Assembly (NCBI RefSeq): GCF_937890665.1
Contig: NZ_CALADU010000171.1
Location: forward strand, 1-8,797
DNA length: 8,797 nt
Source of the DNA: an uncultured Subdoligranulum sp.
GTDB lineage: Bacteria > Bacillota_A > Clostridia > Oscillospirales > Ruminococcaceae
Reading direction: 5' to 3'
The notes under the pieces are model-generated. The model was not told the DNA's origin. It worked only from the letters and a program-made list of their open reading frames with translations, and did not search any database. Shown here one piece after another: positions 1 through 6,976 of the stretch. A program made the translations under genes and the position numbers. How positions within the stretch are numbered: the stretch's first letter is position 1; each line of letters starts with the position of its first letter.

Positions 1-1528
1 GACGGCGGATGACCCGGATGCGCTGATTTTCTATACCACCGACGGCAGTGATCCCGAGGACAACGGCAAACTGTACACCGGCGCCATTTCGGTGACCAGC
101 CGGGCGGGAGAACCAAATGAGTACGTATCTATTGCCAATAGGTTGGGAGGCGGAAACTACAAATTCCTGAAGTCCTATGCTTACGAATACGCACCGGAGC
201 CTGTGGACAAATCAACTACCATTACAGTACGTCTTTATAAAGATGGTCAGTGGTCAGATCAAGTAACATCTTCTACGTACTGGATCGATGTGCAGCAACA
301 CACATTGCCGGTAGTCAGTGTCACCGCGGATCCGGAAGAATTGTTTGGACAGACAGGCATTTATGCGCCGGGCTTTACTTACTATACATTAGGAAAGGTA
401 GGCTTGCCCGGAAGTAACGCCAATTTTATGTCGGAAGAAAAGATACAAGCTCGTGTACAAACGGTAGGCGCAGAAAAGGAAAGTAGCGATGCAAAGGAAG
501 CTGAAATCTCGGTGTCGGGAGAAAGTTCGCGAGTTTTTTATCAGATGAAAAATCTTTCTGTGGATTTGGCGGAGGGAACGACAACAAATTTACTGGAGGG
601 AGGAAAAAATACCACATCGTTGGAAGATTTCTCTCTCAAAGGCCCAGGCAATGGTATATGGCAAGGCGTCTATTTGGATGGCTTTTGGAACAACTACCTG
701 TATGAGGAAGGACTGGGAACGCAATATAATGTACCGGTCGTTTTGTATCTGGAAGATGAATATTGGGGAATATATTGCGCAAGAGAAAGAAAAAATGAAT
801 CCTTTATTGCACGGCAATACGATGTGGATCGTGATTCTGTTGAGTTATACCATTATGACGCTCAAATTATTGCGGATCTGAACCAAGAGCTTCTTTCTTT
901 GGATGATGCAGATGTATGGACATGGGCAGAACAAAATTTTGATTTGGATGAATTCATTGACTGTTTGATTGCTAGTCTATATGCTAATAACTGGGATGGA
1001 TTTTCTACTTTAGCCAATACGATTCTTTGGCGTGCTACGGAGGGAAACTCAGAGCGGTATAGTGATGGAAAATGGCGTCTTTTACTGAATGACTTTGATA
1101 TGGTTATGAGACAAGGACCGGAAAAGGATTCCTTGGCTTCCCTGTTGGAAGAAAAACCAGCAGAAGGAAATTTGCAGCACGTTTTGCTGAAACGGTTGTG
1201 GAAAACGGAAGAGTTCCGAACGCTGTTTGCAGAAAAGTTTCGGCAGGCAATGACCACGACCTATGCGCCGGAACAAATTTTACCGGCATTTCAAGCGTGG
1301 TGTGCACAGCTCTACCCTGAGATGGAACGTAATTTGGCACGCCAGAAGGTGGAAACCACATGGTTGGCACCACTAGCCGACTGGCTGACCGATACGGAAT
1401 CGGAGGCAAGCAATTTGACAATGGAAGAATGGGAGGCAGAGTGCCAAACGCTTTGCGCTTATTTGGAAGAACGAGCAGGATACTTGTTATCCTATTTGGA
1501 TACCCATTTGCAAGAAGCCGAACGCTAA
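1..1528 (+). CDS. CotH kinase-family secreted/surface protein, 5' end outside the window
   Basis: The reading frame is open from base 2, so the start and any signal peptide lie upstream; 508 codons are visible. Bases 2-120 encode a chitobiase/beta-hexosaminidase C-terminal-like segment (IFYTTDGSDPED, then LYTGAI). The CotH fold follows. LPVVSVTADPEELF is at 305-346, the G-x-S-S-R loop and KNLSV strand (GESSRVFYQMKNLSV) at about 518-562, YWGIYCARER at 761-790, NNWDG at 986-1000, a WR at 1028-1033, and DGKWRLLLNDFD at 1064-1099, whose last Asp matches the family's metal-binding Asp. CotH proteins are atypical protein kinases; Bacillus CotH phosphorylates spore-coat proteins, while the gut Clostridia versions with chitobiase domains are probably secreted and have unknown targets. 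The usual LRNGGND and LRD motifs read LKGPGNG and YLDG here, so activity is uncertain. The body is AT-rich compared with its neighbours. It stands 36 nt upstream of the DUF4956 gene. The family call is firm; the substrate is unknown. Confidence 0.85.
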   Translation, partial: TADDPDALIFYTTDGSDPEDNGKLYTGAISVTSRAGEPNEYVSIANRLGGGNYKFLKSYAYEYAPEPVDKSTTITVRLYKDGQWSDQVTSSTYWIDVQQHTLPVVSVTADPEELFGQTGIYAPGFTYYTLGKVGLPGSNANFMSEEKIQARVQTVGAEKESSDAKEAEISVSGESSRVFYQMKNLSVDLAEGTTTNLLEGGKNTTSLEDFSLKGPGNGIWQGVYLDGFWNNYLYEEGLGTQYNVPVVLYLEDEYWGIYCARERKNESFIARQYDVDRDSVELYHYDAQIIADLNQELLSLDDADVWTWAEQNFDLDEFIDCLIASLYANNWDGFSTLANTILWRATEGNSERYSDGKWRLLLNDFDMVMRQGPEKDSLASLLEEKPAEGNLQHVLLKRLWKTEEFRTLFAEKFRQAMTTTYAPEQILPAFQAWCAQLYPEMERNLARQKVETTWLAPLADWLTDTESEASNLTMEEWEAECQTLCAYLEERAGYLLSYLDTHLQEAER

Positions 1529-1580
1529 CCTAACGAAAACCAACAAGAAAAGGATGATCCAACGATGAGTAAACGTCAAA
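111..1580. other. AT-rich segment inside and just past the CotH gene
   Basis: By hand count, bases 1-120 are about 60% GC, bases 121-180 about 45%, and bases 841-900 and 961-1020 about 37% and 35%. Downstream samples return to about 53% (1681-1740) and about 75% (2581-2640). The left edge falls near base 110, just where the chitobiase-like domain reads RAGEPNEY. The right edge falls in the first codons of the DUF4956 gene. Codons in the segment favour A/T in third position (TTG, GAA, AAA, and the otherwise rare AGA and ATA). This fits an allele exchanged by recombination in flanking conserved sequence. No transposase or terminal repeat is visible. Confidence 0.7.
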
Positions 1581-2248
1581 TTCTGGAATACCTGCTGGAA
1601 AGCAACACCAGCATTTCGATCACGCAGGTCTGCCTGTCGCTGGCCATGGCGGTGGTGCTGGGCATGCTGTTGTACTTCGTGTACCGCAAAACCTACCGCG
1701 GTACCGTCTACTCCAAAGACTTCAACCTCACGCTGCTGTTGGTAGCCATCATCACCACGCTGGTCATGCAGGCCATCGGTTCCAATCTGGCGCTTAGCCT
1801 CGGTATGGTCGGTAGCTTGTCCATCATCCGTTTCCGCACCGCCGTCAAGGAACCGCGGGACATCGCGTTTTTGTTCTGGTCCATTGCCATCGGCCTGACC
1901 TGCGGCAGCGAGATGTACCTCATCGGTTTGCTGGGCAGCATCGTGTTGACGGTGGTGGTTTGCGTGGCCAACTTTGATTTGTATGACACCACGACCTACC
2001 TGTTGGTGTTGCGGGCCGGCACCGGCACGGTGGAGGAAAAGACCCTCTGTGAGGTGCTCAAGAAAAATACCCGCGCCTACAAGCTGCGGGTGCGCAACCA
2101 GATGGCAGACAGCGAAGAGTTTACCTATGAGGTTTCCTTCACCCGCAAGCAGAACGCCGGGGCGTTGAGCCAGAGCGTGCGGGACGCTGTGGGGGCGGAT
2201 AAGATCCGCAGCCTGAATCTGGTCAGCTACAGCGGAGAAACGCTGTAA
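1565..2248 (+). CDS. DUF4956 family integral membrane protein
   Basis: The protein has 227 residues, the usual size for the family. Predicted membrane segments by eye are at about residues 19-40, 53-73, 99-114 and 116-136, with a further hydrophobic stretch at 76-88. The family signature lies between them: SLGMVGSLSIIRFRT (78-92) followed by AVKEPRDIAFLFW, with a basic cluster R89, R91, K95, R98. The soluble tail (143-227) shows a beta-alpha-beta-beta-alpha-beta order like a ferredoxin/ACT-type domain. The central segment resembles MgtC-type proteins. The start ATG is preceded by AAGGA at 1550-1554, ten bases away. The stop overlaps the next start as TAATG. Genes of this family are often found beside VTC-domain and CotH genes, so it is probably their membrane partner; its own biochemical function is unknown. 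The family call is strong and the role is inferred. Confidence 0.9.
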   Translation: MSKRQILEYLLESNTSISITQVCLSLAMAVVLGMLLYFVYRKTYRGTVYSKDFNLTLLLVAIITTLVMQAIGSNLALSLGMVGSLSIIRFRTAVKEPRDIAFLFWSIAIGLTCGSEMYLIGLLGSIVLTVVVCVANFDLYDTTTYLLVLRAGTGTVEEKTLCEVLKKNTRAYKLRVRNQMADSEEFTYEVSFTRKQNAGALSQSVRDAVGADKIRSLNLVSYSGETL

Positions 2249-2931
2249 TGGCCGCCGAGTTACAGGTCCGCCGCTACGAGGAAAAGTATCTGCTGGCCCC
2301 GGCACAGGCCGCTGCACTGCAAAACCTGTTGGACGGCGTGCTGCAGCGGGACCGGTATTCGGCGAACGGGGCCTATTACATCCGCAGCCTTTACTTTGAC
2401 ACCCCGGAGGATGGCGACTATAAAGATAAGTTGCTGGGGGTAAGCGAGCGCAAAAAACTGCGTTTGCGTCTGTATGATCTGCAGGCATCCCACATCAAGC
2501 TGGAGATCAAGGCAAAACGAGCCAAGACCTCCCATAAACAGAGCGCCGTGCTGACCCGGGAAACGGCGCAGGCGCTGGTCGACGGGGACCCCAACCCGCT
2601 GCTGGGGGAAGGCCCGGCGGCTTGTGCGGCGTATGCCCTCTATCAAGGCGAGAACCGCCATCCGGCTGCCCTCATCGACTATGAGCGCACCGCTTGGGTG
2701 TTCCCGGTGGGGCGGGCCCGCATCACGCTGGACAGCCATGTGCGCGCCGCCAAAAGTGCGTCGCTTTTTGCGGACGACGTCCCCATGGTGGGGGTGCTGA
2801 ATCCCATGACCATCTTGGAGGTCAAATACGACCAGCCGCTGCCTGCATGGCTGGGCCGGATGCTCAGCAGTATTCCGGGCACACCGCTGAGCATCAGTAA
2901 ATATGCGTTGGCCCGGGCAACCCTCTACTAA
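2248..2931 (+). CDS. VTC-domain (polyphosphate polymerase-like) protein
   Basis: The 227 residues cover one VTC domain, the tunnel-fold (triphosphate tunnel metalloenzyme type) catalytic module that in yeast Vtc4 makes polyphosphate from ATP. Visible motifs in order are RRYEEKYLL (8-16), YYIRSLYFDT (43-52), RLRLY (72-76), KLEIKAK (84-90), K97, YERTAW (145-150), RITLDSH (158-164), ILEVKYD (189-195) and SISKY (215-219). R72, R74, K88, K97, R158, E191 and K218 appear to match the basic and acidic tunnel residues of Vtc4, aligned from memory. There is no membrane segment and no SPX domain, so it is cytoplasmic or docked to the DUF4956 protein encoded just upstream. GGAG at 2234-2237 lies within the preceding gene, ten bases before the ATG, and the TAATG overlap suggests translational coupling. 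Polyphosphate synthesis is the family-based expectation and has not been shown for this subgroup. Confidence 0.88.
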   Translation: MAAELQVRRYEEKYLLAPAQAAALQNLLDGVLQRDRYSANGAYYIRSLYFDTPEDGDYKDKLLGVSERKKLRLRLYDLQASHIKLEIKAKRAKTSHKQSAVLTRETAQALVDGDPNPLLGEGPAACAAYALYQGENRHPAALIDYERTAWVFPVGRARITLDSHVRAAKSASLFADDVPMVGVLNPMTILEVKYDQPLPAWLGRMLSSIPGTPLSISKYALARATLY

Positions 2932-2950
2932 AACAAAAACGGTAAATTTT

Positions 2951-3724
2951 ATGCAAACTGACTTGATTTCCAGTCGGGAAAATCCTAAAATCAAATACGC
3001 ATGTGCGCTGCGCGATTCCGAAAAGCAGCGTGCTGCCGACGGACTCTTCTTTGCCGAGGGGCCCAAACTCTGTCTGGAACTGGCAAAAAGCTGCAAAGCT
3101 CGTACGGCCTACGCTACCGAAGCCGCCCTGCAAAAAACGCCGGAACTGGCAGCGCTGCACCCGGTACTGGTGGCCCCGCACGTGGCGGAAAAGCTGGCCG
3201 GGACCAAGTCCAGCCAAGGGGTGTTCGTTCTGTTTGAAACACCCCAGCCGGACCCGAGCCTGCTGGCCAGCGCTCGGCGGATTCTGGCCTTGGAAGGGGT
3301 ACAGGACCCCGGCAACGTGGGAACTTTGCTGCGCAGCGCCGCGGCTTTTGGGTTTGATGCCGTGCTGCTGGGGCCCGGGTGCGCCGCACCGTTCTCGCCC
3401 AAAACACTGCGTTCTTCCATGGGGGCAGCCGGGCGTCTGCCGGTACTGCATGCCGCCGACCTGCCCCACACCCTGCATACCCTGCGGGAACGGGGCGTGA
3501 CCTGTCTGGCGGCGGCGCTCTACCATTCCCGCCCGCTGGATGAAGCGGGACGGGATTTCCCCGATGGGGTCTGTGTGGTCATCGGCAGCGAGGGACAAGG
3601 CCTGCGGGACGAAACTGTGGCCGCCTGCGATGCGGCGGTGCGCATCCCCATGACCGATCGGGTGGAAAGCCTGAACGCCGGTGTGGCGGGCAGCGTGCTG
3701 CTGTGGCATTTCCGCGGGGTATAA
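2951..3724 (+). CDS. TrmH/SpoU-family RNA 2'-O-methyltransferase
   Basis: From the chosen ATG the protein has 257 residues. An N-terminal substrate-binding region (about 1-95) contains SRENPKIKYACAL and GLFFAEGPKLCLEL. The trefoil-knot SPOUT methyltransferase domain has motif 1 LEGVQDPGNVGTLLRSA (114-130, with N122 and R128), motif 2 VVIGSEGQGL (209-218, with E214) and motif 3 IPMTDRVESLNAGVAGSVLL (232-251, with S240, L241, N242). Such enzymes use S-adenosylmethionine to methylate a ribose 2'-OH in rRNA or tRNA. This one resembles B. subtilis YsgA and RlmB-like proteins; the modified nucleotide cannot be read from sequence. An in-frame ATG at 2903 was rejected because it would overlap the VTC gene by 29 nt and add residues without family character. 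The 2951 start has a poor Shine-Dalgarno sequence (GG at 2941-2942), so initiation may rely on the A-rich leader or on coupling. It ends 3 nt before dprA. Confidence 0.9.
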   Translation: MQTDLISSRENPKIKYACALRDSEKQRAADGLFFAEGPKLCLELAKSCKARTAYATEAALQKTPELAALHPVLVAPHVAEKLAGTKSSQGVFVLFETPQPDPSLLASARRILALEGVQDPGNVGTLLRSAAAFGFDAVLLGPGCAAPFSPKTLRSSMGAAGRLPVLHAADLPHTLHTLRERGVTCLAAALYHSRPLDEAGRDFPDGVCVVIGSEGQGLRDETVAACDAAVRIPMTDRVESLNAGVAGSVLLWHFRGV

Positions 3725-3727
3725 AAA

Positions 3728-4828
3728 ATGGACAAGACCCTTGCTTGGCTGTGGCTGGCCGATGCGGTAGGTTCTGCCTGCCAATACGCCCGGGAGCTGT
3801 TGGACCTTTGGCCCGACCCCGAAGAATTGTATGAATCGATGCGGGCCGACGCGGCAGCGCCGCCTTTTTGCTTAAGCAAGACCGCAGAAGAGCAGCTAAG
3901 GGACACCACCCCTTTTGACTATGAAGAGCGGCTGGACCACTGCCTGCTTACCGGGGTGGAGATTCTGACCCCCGACGACCCGGCCTATCCGGCCCGGCTG
4001 AAAGAGCTGCCCGATCTGCCGCTGGTGCTGTATGTGACCGGCGATAAGACCTGCCTGCAAGGCGGGCGGTATCTGGGCATGGTGGGGACCCGGCGTCCCA
4101 GTGCCTACGGGCAGCAGGCTGCCTACGACCTGTCTTTGGCGGCAGCCAAACAGGGGGTGACGGTGGTCAGCGGTCTGGCCGATGGACTGGACAGCGAAGG
4201 CCACCGGGCGGCGGTGGCGGCAGGCGCACCTACCATCGCCTTCCTCGGCACGGCCATCGACAGAACGTACCCGGCGGCCAATGGGCCGCTGCGCCGTCAG
4301 ATCGAGGAAGCCGGCGGCGCCATTTGCAGTGAATATCCGCCCCACTATGAGGGCAAAACAAAAGCGACCTTTTTGGCCCGCAACCGGCTGATCGCCGGGC
4401 AGGCCGAAGTTCTCTGCGTGGCCGAAGCCCGGCTGCGCAGCGGTACGCTGAACACCGTGGGCCACGCCGAGCGGTATGGCCGTCCGGTGCTGGCGGTGCC
4501 GGGCAGCATTTACAGCGCCTTAAGTCAGGGCACCAACGAATTGCTGCGTACCCATCGGGCCGACGCACTCTGCGGTGTGTCGGACATTCTGGAACGGCTG
4601 GGGGCTGACCCGCAGCCGCCTAGCGAAGAACCGGCCCGGTTTTCGCCCCAGACGGTCAGCGCCGACGCGCAGGCCGTCTACGCCAAACTGGGTCCCACGG
4701 CACAGGGCATCGATGCACTGTGCGCGGCCACCGGCCTGCCCACCGGGCGGGTGCTGGCGGCCTGTACCGAGCTGGAACTCTACGGCGGCGCCGCGGCGCT
4801 GCCGGGGCGTCGGTACATTGCTTTATAA
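3728..4828 (+). CDS. dprA: DprA/Smf, DNA-processing protein (RecA loader)
   Basis: The protein has 366 residues, normal for the family. DprA binds incoming single-stranded DNA in natural transformation and loads RecA; it is also common in Firmicutes not known to be competent. An N-terminal helical region (about 1-75) precedes the Rossmann-like DprA fold. Visible motifs are YLGMVGTRRPSAYG (115-128), VVSGLADGLDSEGH (146-159), FLGTAIDRTYPAAN (172-185), SEYPP (201-205), FLARNRLIAGQAEVLCVAEA (215-234), SGTLNT (238-243), VLAVPG (254-259) and SQGTN (266-270). A winged-helix-like C-terminus (about 308-366) completes it. The wording differs slightly from the common SGLARGIDAAAH and RNRIIAGLS motifs, but the positions are right. 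It starts 3 nt after the methyltransferase gene, with only GGGG at 3716-3719 as a possible ribosome site, so coupled translation is likely. dprA directly before topA is the classic Firmicutes order. Confidence 0.95.
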   Translation: MDKTLAWLWLADAVGSACQYARELLDLWPDPEELYESMRADAAAPPFCLSKTAEEQLRDTTPFDYEERLDHCLLTGVEILTPDDPAYPARLKELPDLPLVLYVTGDKTCLQGGRYLGMVGTRRPSAYGQQAAYDLSLAAAKQGVTVVSGLADGLDSEGHRAAVAAGAPTIAFLGTAIDRTYPAANGPLRRQIEEAGGAICSEYPPHYEGKTKATFLARNRLIAGQAEVLCVAEARLRSGTLNTVGHAERYGRPVLAVPGSIYSALSQGTNELLRTHRADALCGVSDILERLGADPQPPSEEPARFSPQTVSADAQAVYAKLGPTAQGIDALCAATGLPTGRVLAACTELELYGGAAALPGRRYIAL

Positions 4829-4838
4829 GAAGGAAATC

Positions 4839-4844
4839 AGGAGG
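4839..4844 (+). promoter_or_regulatory. Strong Shine-Dalgarno of topA
   Basis: AGGAGG lies five bases before the ATG at 4850, in the 21-nt gap after dprA. It fixes the topA start and is much stronger than the sites before the two preceding genes, which suggests that topA is translated at a higher rate from a shared message. Confidence 0.85.
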
Positions 4845-4849
4845 AGACT

Positions 4850-6934
4850 ATGGCAAAACTGGTCATTGTGGAGTCCCCAGCCAAGGCCAAGACCATTGGC
4901 AAGTATTTGGGACGAAACTATAAAGTCACCGCCAGTATGGGACACGTGCGTGATCTCCCGGCCAGCCAGCTGGGCATCGACATCGATAACGGTTACGCCC
5001 CCAAATATATCACCATCAAAGGCAAGCAGAAGTTGGTCAAGGAACTGAAAGCCGAAGCCAAAAAGGCGGACGGCGTGCTGCTGGCTACCGACCCGGACCG
5101 GGAAGGGGAAGCCATCAGCTGGCATTTGGCGAACATTCTGGGACTGGACCCGTCGGCGCCCAACCGGGTGACCTTTGACGAGATCACCAAGAAAGGCGTA
5201 CAGGAGGGCATGGCTCATCCCCGGGCCATCAATATGGACCTGTTCAACGCCCAGCAGGCCCGGCGGGAACTGGACCGTCTGGTGGGTTACAAGCTCAGCC
5301 CCTTTTTGTGGCGCAAGGTGCGCCGGGGCCTGTCCGCCGGCCGGGTGCAGAGCGTGGCCGTACGGCTGATTCGAGACCGGGAGATCGAGATCGAAAACTT
5401 CAAGCCCGACGAATACTGGAACATCGATGCCACCCTGCATCCGCAGGGCAGCCGCAGCCAGTTTGTGGCCCGGCTTACCGCCGGTGCCGACGGCAAAAAG
5501 CTCACCGTCACCAACAAAGAGCAGGCCGACACCATCGTGGCGGCACTGGATGGCAAGAACTACGTCATCACCAAGCTGGAAAAAGGCAAGCGCCGCCGTC
5601 AGCCTGCGCCGCCCTTTATCACCTCTACACTCCAGCAGGACGCCAGCCGGGCCTATGGCTTCTCGGCCACCCGTACCATGCGGGCCGCCCAGACGCTGTA
5701 CGAAGGCGTGGACATCGCCGGTCACGGCACAGTGGGTCTGATCACCTATATGCGTACCGACAGTCTGCGCATCGCCGCCGAGGCTGCCGCCGCCGCCAAG
5801 GAGTTTATCGCGGGCCGCTGGGGGGACAACTACGTCTGCAAGACCCAGCGCAAATGGAAATCCCGCTCCGCCACCGCGGCGCAGGACGCCCACGAAGCCA
5901 TCCGCCCCTCCATGCCGGAACTGACCCCCGACGAGGTGGAACAGAGCATCAGCGGCGACACCGCCAAGCTCTACCGGCTGATCTGGAGCCGCTTTATGGC
6001 CAGCCAGATGGCGGACTGCGTGCAGGACACCGTTTCGGTGACCATCACAGCGGGGGACTATCTCTTCCGCGCCTCGGGATTCCGGGTAGCCTTTGACGGC
6101 TTCACCGCCCTGTACGAAGAATCCACCGACGACAAACAGAAGAAAGAGACCGCCCTGCCCGAACTGGAACAGGGACAGGTCTTGCAGCTCAAATCCCTGA
6201 CGGCGGACCAGAAGTTCACCCAGCCGCCGCCGCTCTACACCGAAGCTACCCTGATCCACGCGCTGGAAGAAAACGGCATTGGCCGTCCTTCCACCTATGC
6301 GCCGATCATCACCACCATCGTGGACCGCGGCTATGTGGAGAAGGACCAGAAAAAGCTCAAGACCACGCCGCTGGGACAGGCGGTGAATCAGGTCATGATG
6401 GAGCAGTTTCCCGCCATTGTGGACGTGAAGTTCAGCGCCGACATGGAGAAAAAGCTGGACGTGGTGGAAGCCGGAGAGGCTGACTGGGTCCAGACGGTGG
6501 ACGAGTTCTATCAGGGCTTTGCCAAGAGTCTGGAAAACGCCGAGAAAAATATGGAAGGCAAGCGGGTCAAGGTGGAGGACATCCCCACCGACGAGATCTG
6601 CGAAAAGTGCGGCCGTCCCATGGTCATCAAATCGGGACGGTACGGCAAGTTTGTGGCTTGTTCGGGCTTCCCGGAATGCCGCAACGCCCACCCGCTGGTC
6701 AAGGACACCGGTGGCATCTGCCCGCTGTGCGGCGGCCATATGCTGGTGCGCAAGAGCGCCAAGGGCCGCATCTACTACGGGTGCAGCAACTATCCCAAGT
6801 GCAACTTTATGACTTGGGACGAGCCGGTACCGGAAAAATGCCCCCAGTGCGGCAACACCCTCTTCAAGAAAAAAGGTCAGCTCTACTGTGCCAAAGAGGG
6901 CTGCGGCTTCACCAAGCCGATGGAAAAGAAATAA
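4850..6934 (+). CDS. topA: DNA topoisomerase I (type IA)
   Basis: The enzyme relaxes negative supercoils by cutting one strand through a 5'-phosphotyrosine and passing the other. The 694 residues are a normal Firmicutes length. The TOPRIM domain starts with MAKLVIVESPAKAKTIGKYL (E8) and holds the metal-binding LLATDPDREGEA (77-88, with D81, D83, E85). The cleavage domains follow: LSAGRVQSVAVRLI (161-174), PPFITSTLQQDASR (254-267), then LITYMRTDSLRIA (297-309) with catalytic Y300 and R302, HEAIRPS (348-354), and PLYTEATLIHALEENGIGRP (461-480). The C-terminus carries three four-cysteine zinc ribbons: C584/C587/C604/C610, C624/C627/C645/C651 and C664/C667/C680/C685. These should bind DNA and assist strand passage. 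All key residues are present, so the protein should be active. It is 21 nt after dprA and 42 nt before trmFO. The fourth residue of the RTDS motif is followed by Leu rather than the more common Thr, a mild variation. Confidence 0.98.
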   Translation: MAKLVIVESPAKAKTIGKYLGRNYKVTASMGHVRDLPASQLGIDIDNGYAPKYITIKGKQKLVKELKAEAKKADGVLLATDPDREGEAISWHLANILGLDPSAPNRVTFDEITKKGVQEGMAHPRAINMDLFNAQQARRELDRLVGYKLSPFLWRKVRRGLSAGRVQSVAVRLIRDREIEIENFKPDEYWNIDATLHPQGSRSQFVARLTAGADGKKLTVTNKEQADTIVAALDGKNYVITKLEKGKRRRQPAPPFITSTLQQDASRAYGFSATRTMRAAQTLYEGVDIAGHGTVGLITYMRTDSLRIAAEAAAAAKEFIAGRWGDNYVCKTQRKWKSRSATAAQDAHEAIRPSMPELTPDEVEQSISGDTAKLYRLIWSRFMASQMADCVQDTVSVTITAGDYLFRASGFRVAFDGFTALYEESTDDKQKKETALPELEQGQVLQLKSLTADQKFTQPPPLYTEATLIHALEENGIGRPSTYAPIITTIVDRGYVEKDQKKLKTTPLGQAVNQVMMEQFPAIVDVKFSADMEKKLDVVEAGEADWVQTVDEFYQGFAKSLENAEKNMEGKRVKVEDIPTDEICEKCGRPMVIKSGRYGKFVACSGFPECRNAHPLVKDTGGICPLCGGHMLVRKSAKGRIYYGCSNYPKCNFMTWDEPVPEKCPQCGNTLFKKKGQLYCAKEGCGFTKPMEKK

Positions 6935-6958
6935 CCCGCGGGGTATCTGGCCCCGCCG
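6935..6958 (+). other. GC-rich hairpin between topA and trmFO
   Basis: GCGGGG at 6938-6943 pairs with CCCCGC at 6951-6956 around a seven-base loop, directly after the topA stop. No run of T follows; the sequence goes on with CGATCTCCCG and then the trmFO ribosome site. It could be a pause, an mRNA-stability or a processing element in the operon. A rho-independent terminator is unlikely. It could also be chance in GC-rich DNA. Confidence 0.4.
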
Positions 6959-6967
6959 ATCTCCCGT

Positions 6968-6972
6968 GGAGG
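6968..6972 (+). promoter_or_regulatory. Shine-Dalgarno of trmFO
   Basis: GGAGG lies four bases before the ATG at 6977. It sets the trmFO start, which gives a protein beginning immediately with the FAD-binding strand (MHCNVIGAG). Confidence 0.8.
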
Positions 6973-6976
6973 AACT

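Noticed and set aside
92..94. GTG as the start codon of the CotH protein.
   Set aside because: The frame is open to base 2 and encodes a chitobiase-like domain upstream of this GTG, so the gene is cut by the window edge.
1415..1445. TTGACA at 1415-1420 as a -35 promoter element.
   Set aside because: No TATAAT-like box lies at the expected 16-18 base spacing, and the site is inside coding sequence.
1477..1493. Inverted repeat AGGATA-CTTGT-TATCCT near the end of the CotH gene.
   Set aside because: It lies within the coding region, is only six pairs long with four A-T pairs, has no following T-run, and is readily explained by codons.
1487..2488. A 333-codon minus-strand frame opposite the DUF4956 and VTC genes, with similar ones at 2260-3096, 2894-3784 and 7538-8287.
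   Set aside because: All lie opposite recognised genes and show no domain or plausible ribosome site, so they are shadows of GC-rich coding DNA.
2903..2905. ATG at 2903 as the start of the TrmH-family gene.
   Set aside because: It would lie within the VTC gene and add 16 residues unlike the family; the ATG at 2951 gives the normal N-terminus MQTDLISSRENPKIK.
6938..6956. The hairpin after topA as a rho-independent terminator.
   Set aside because: No T-tract follows and the trmFO ribosome site comes directly after, so it is listed only as a possible structural element.
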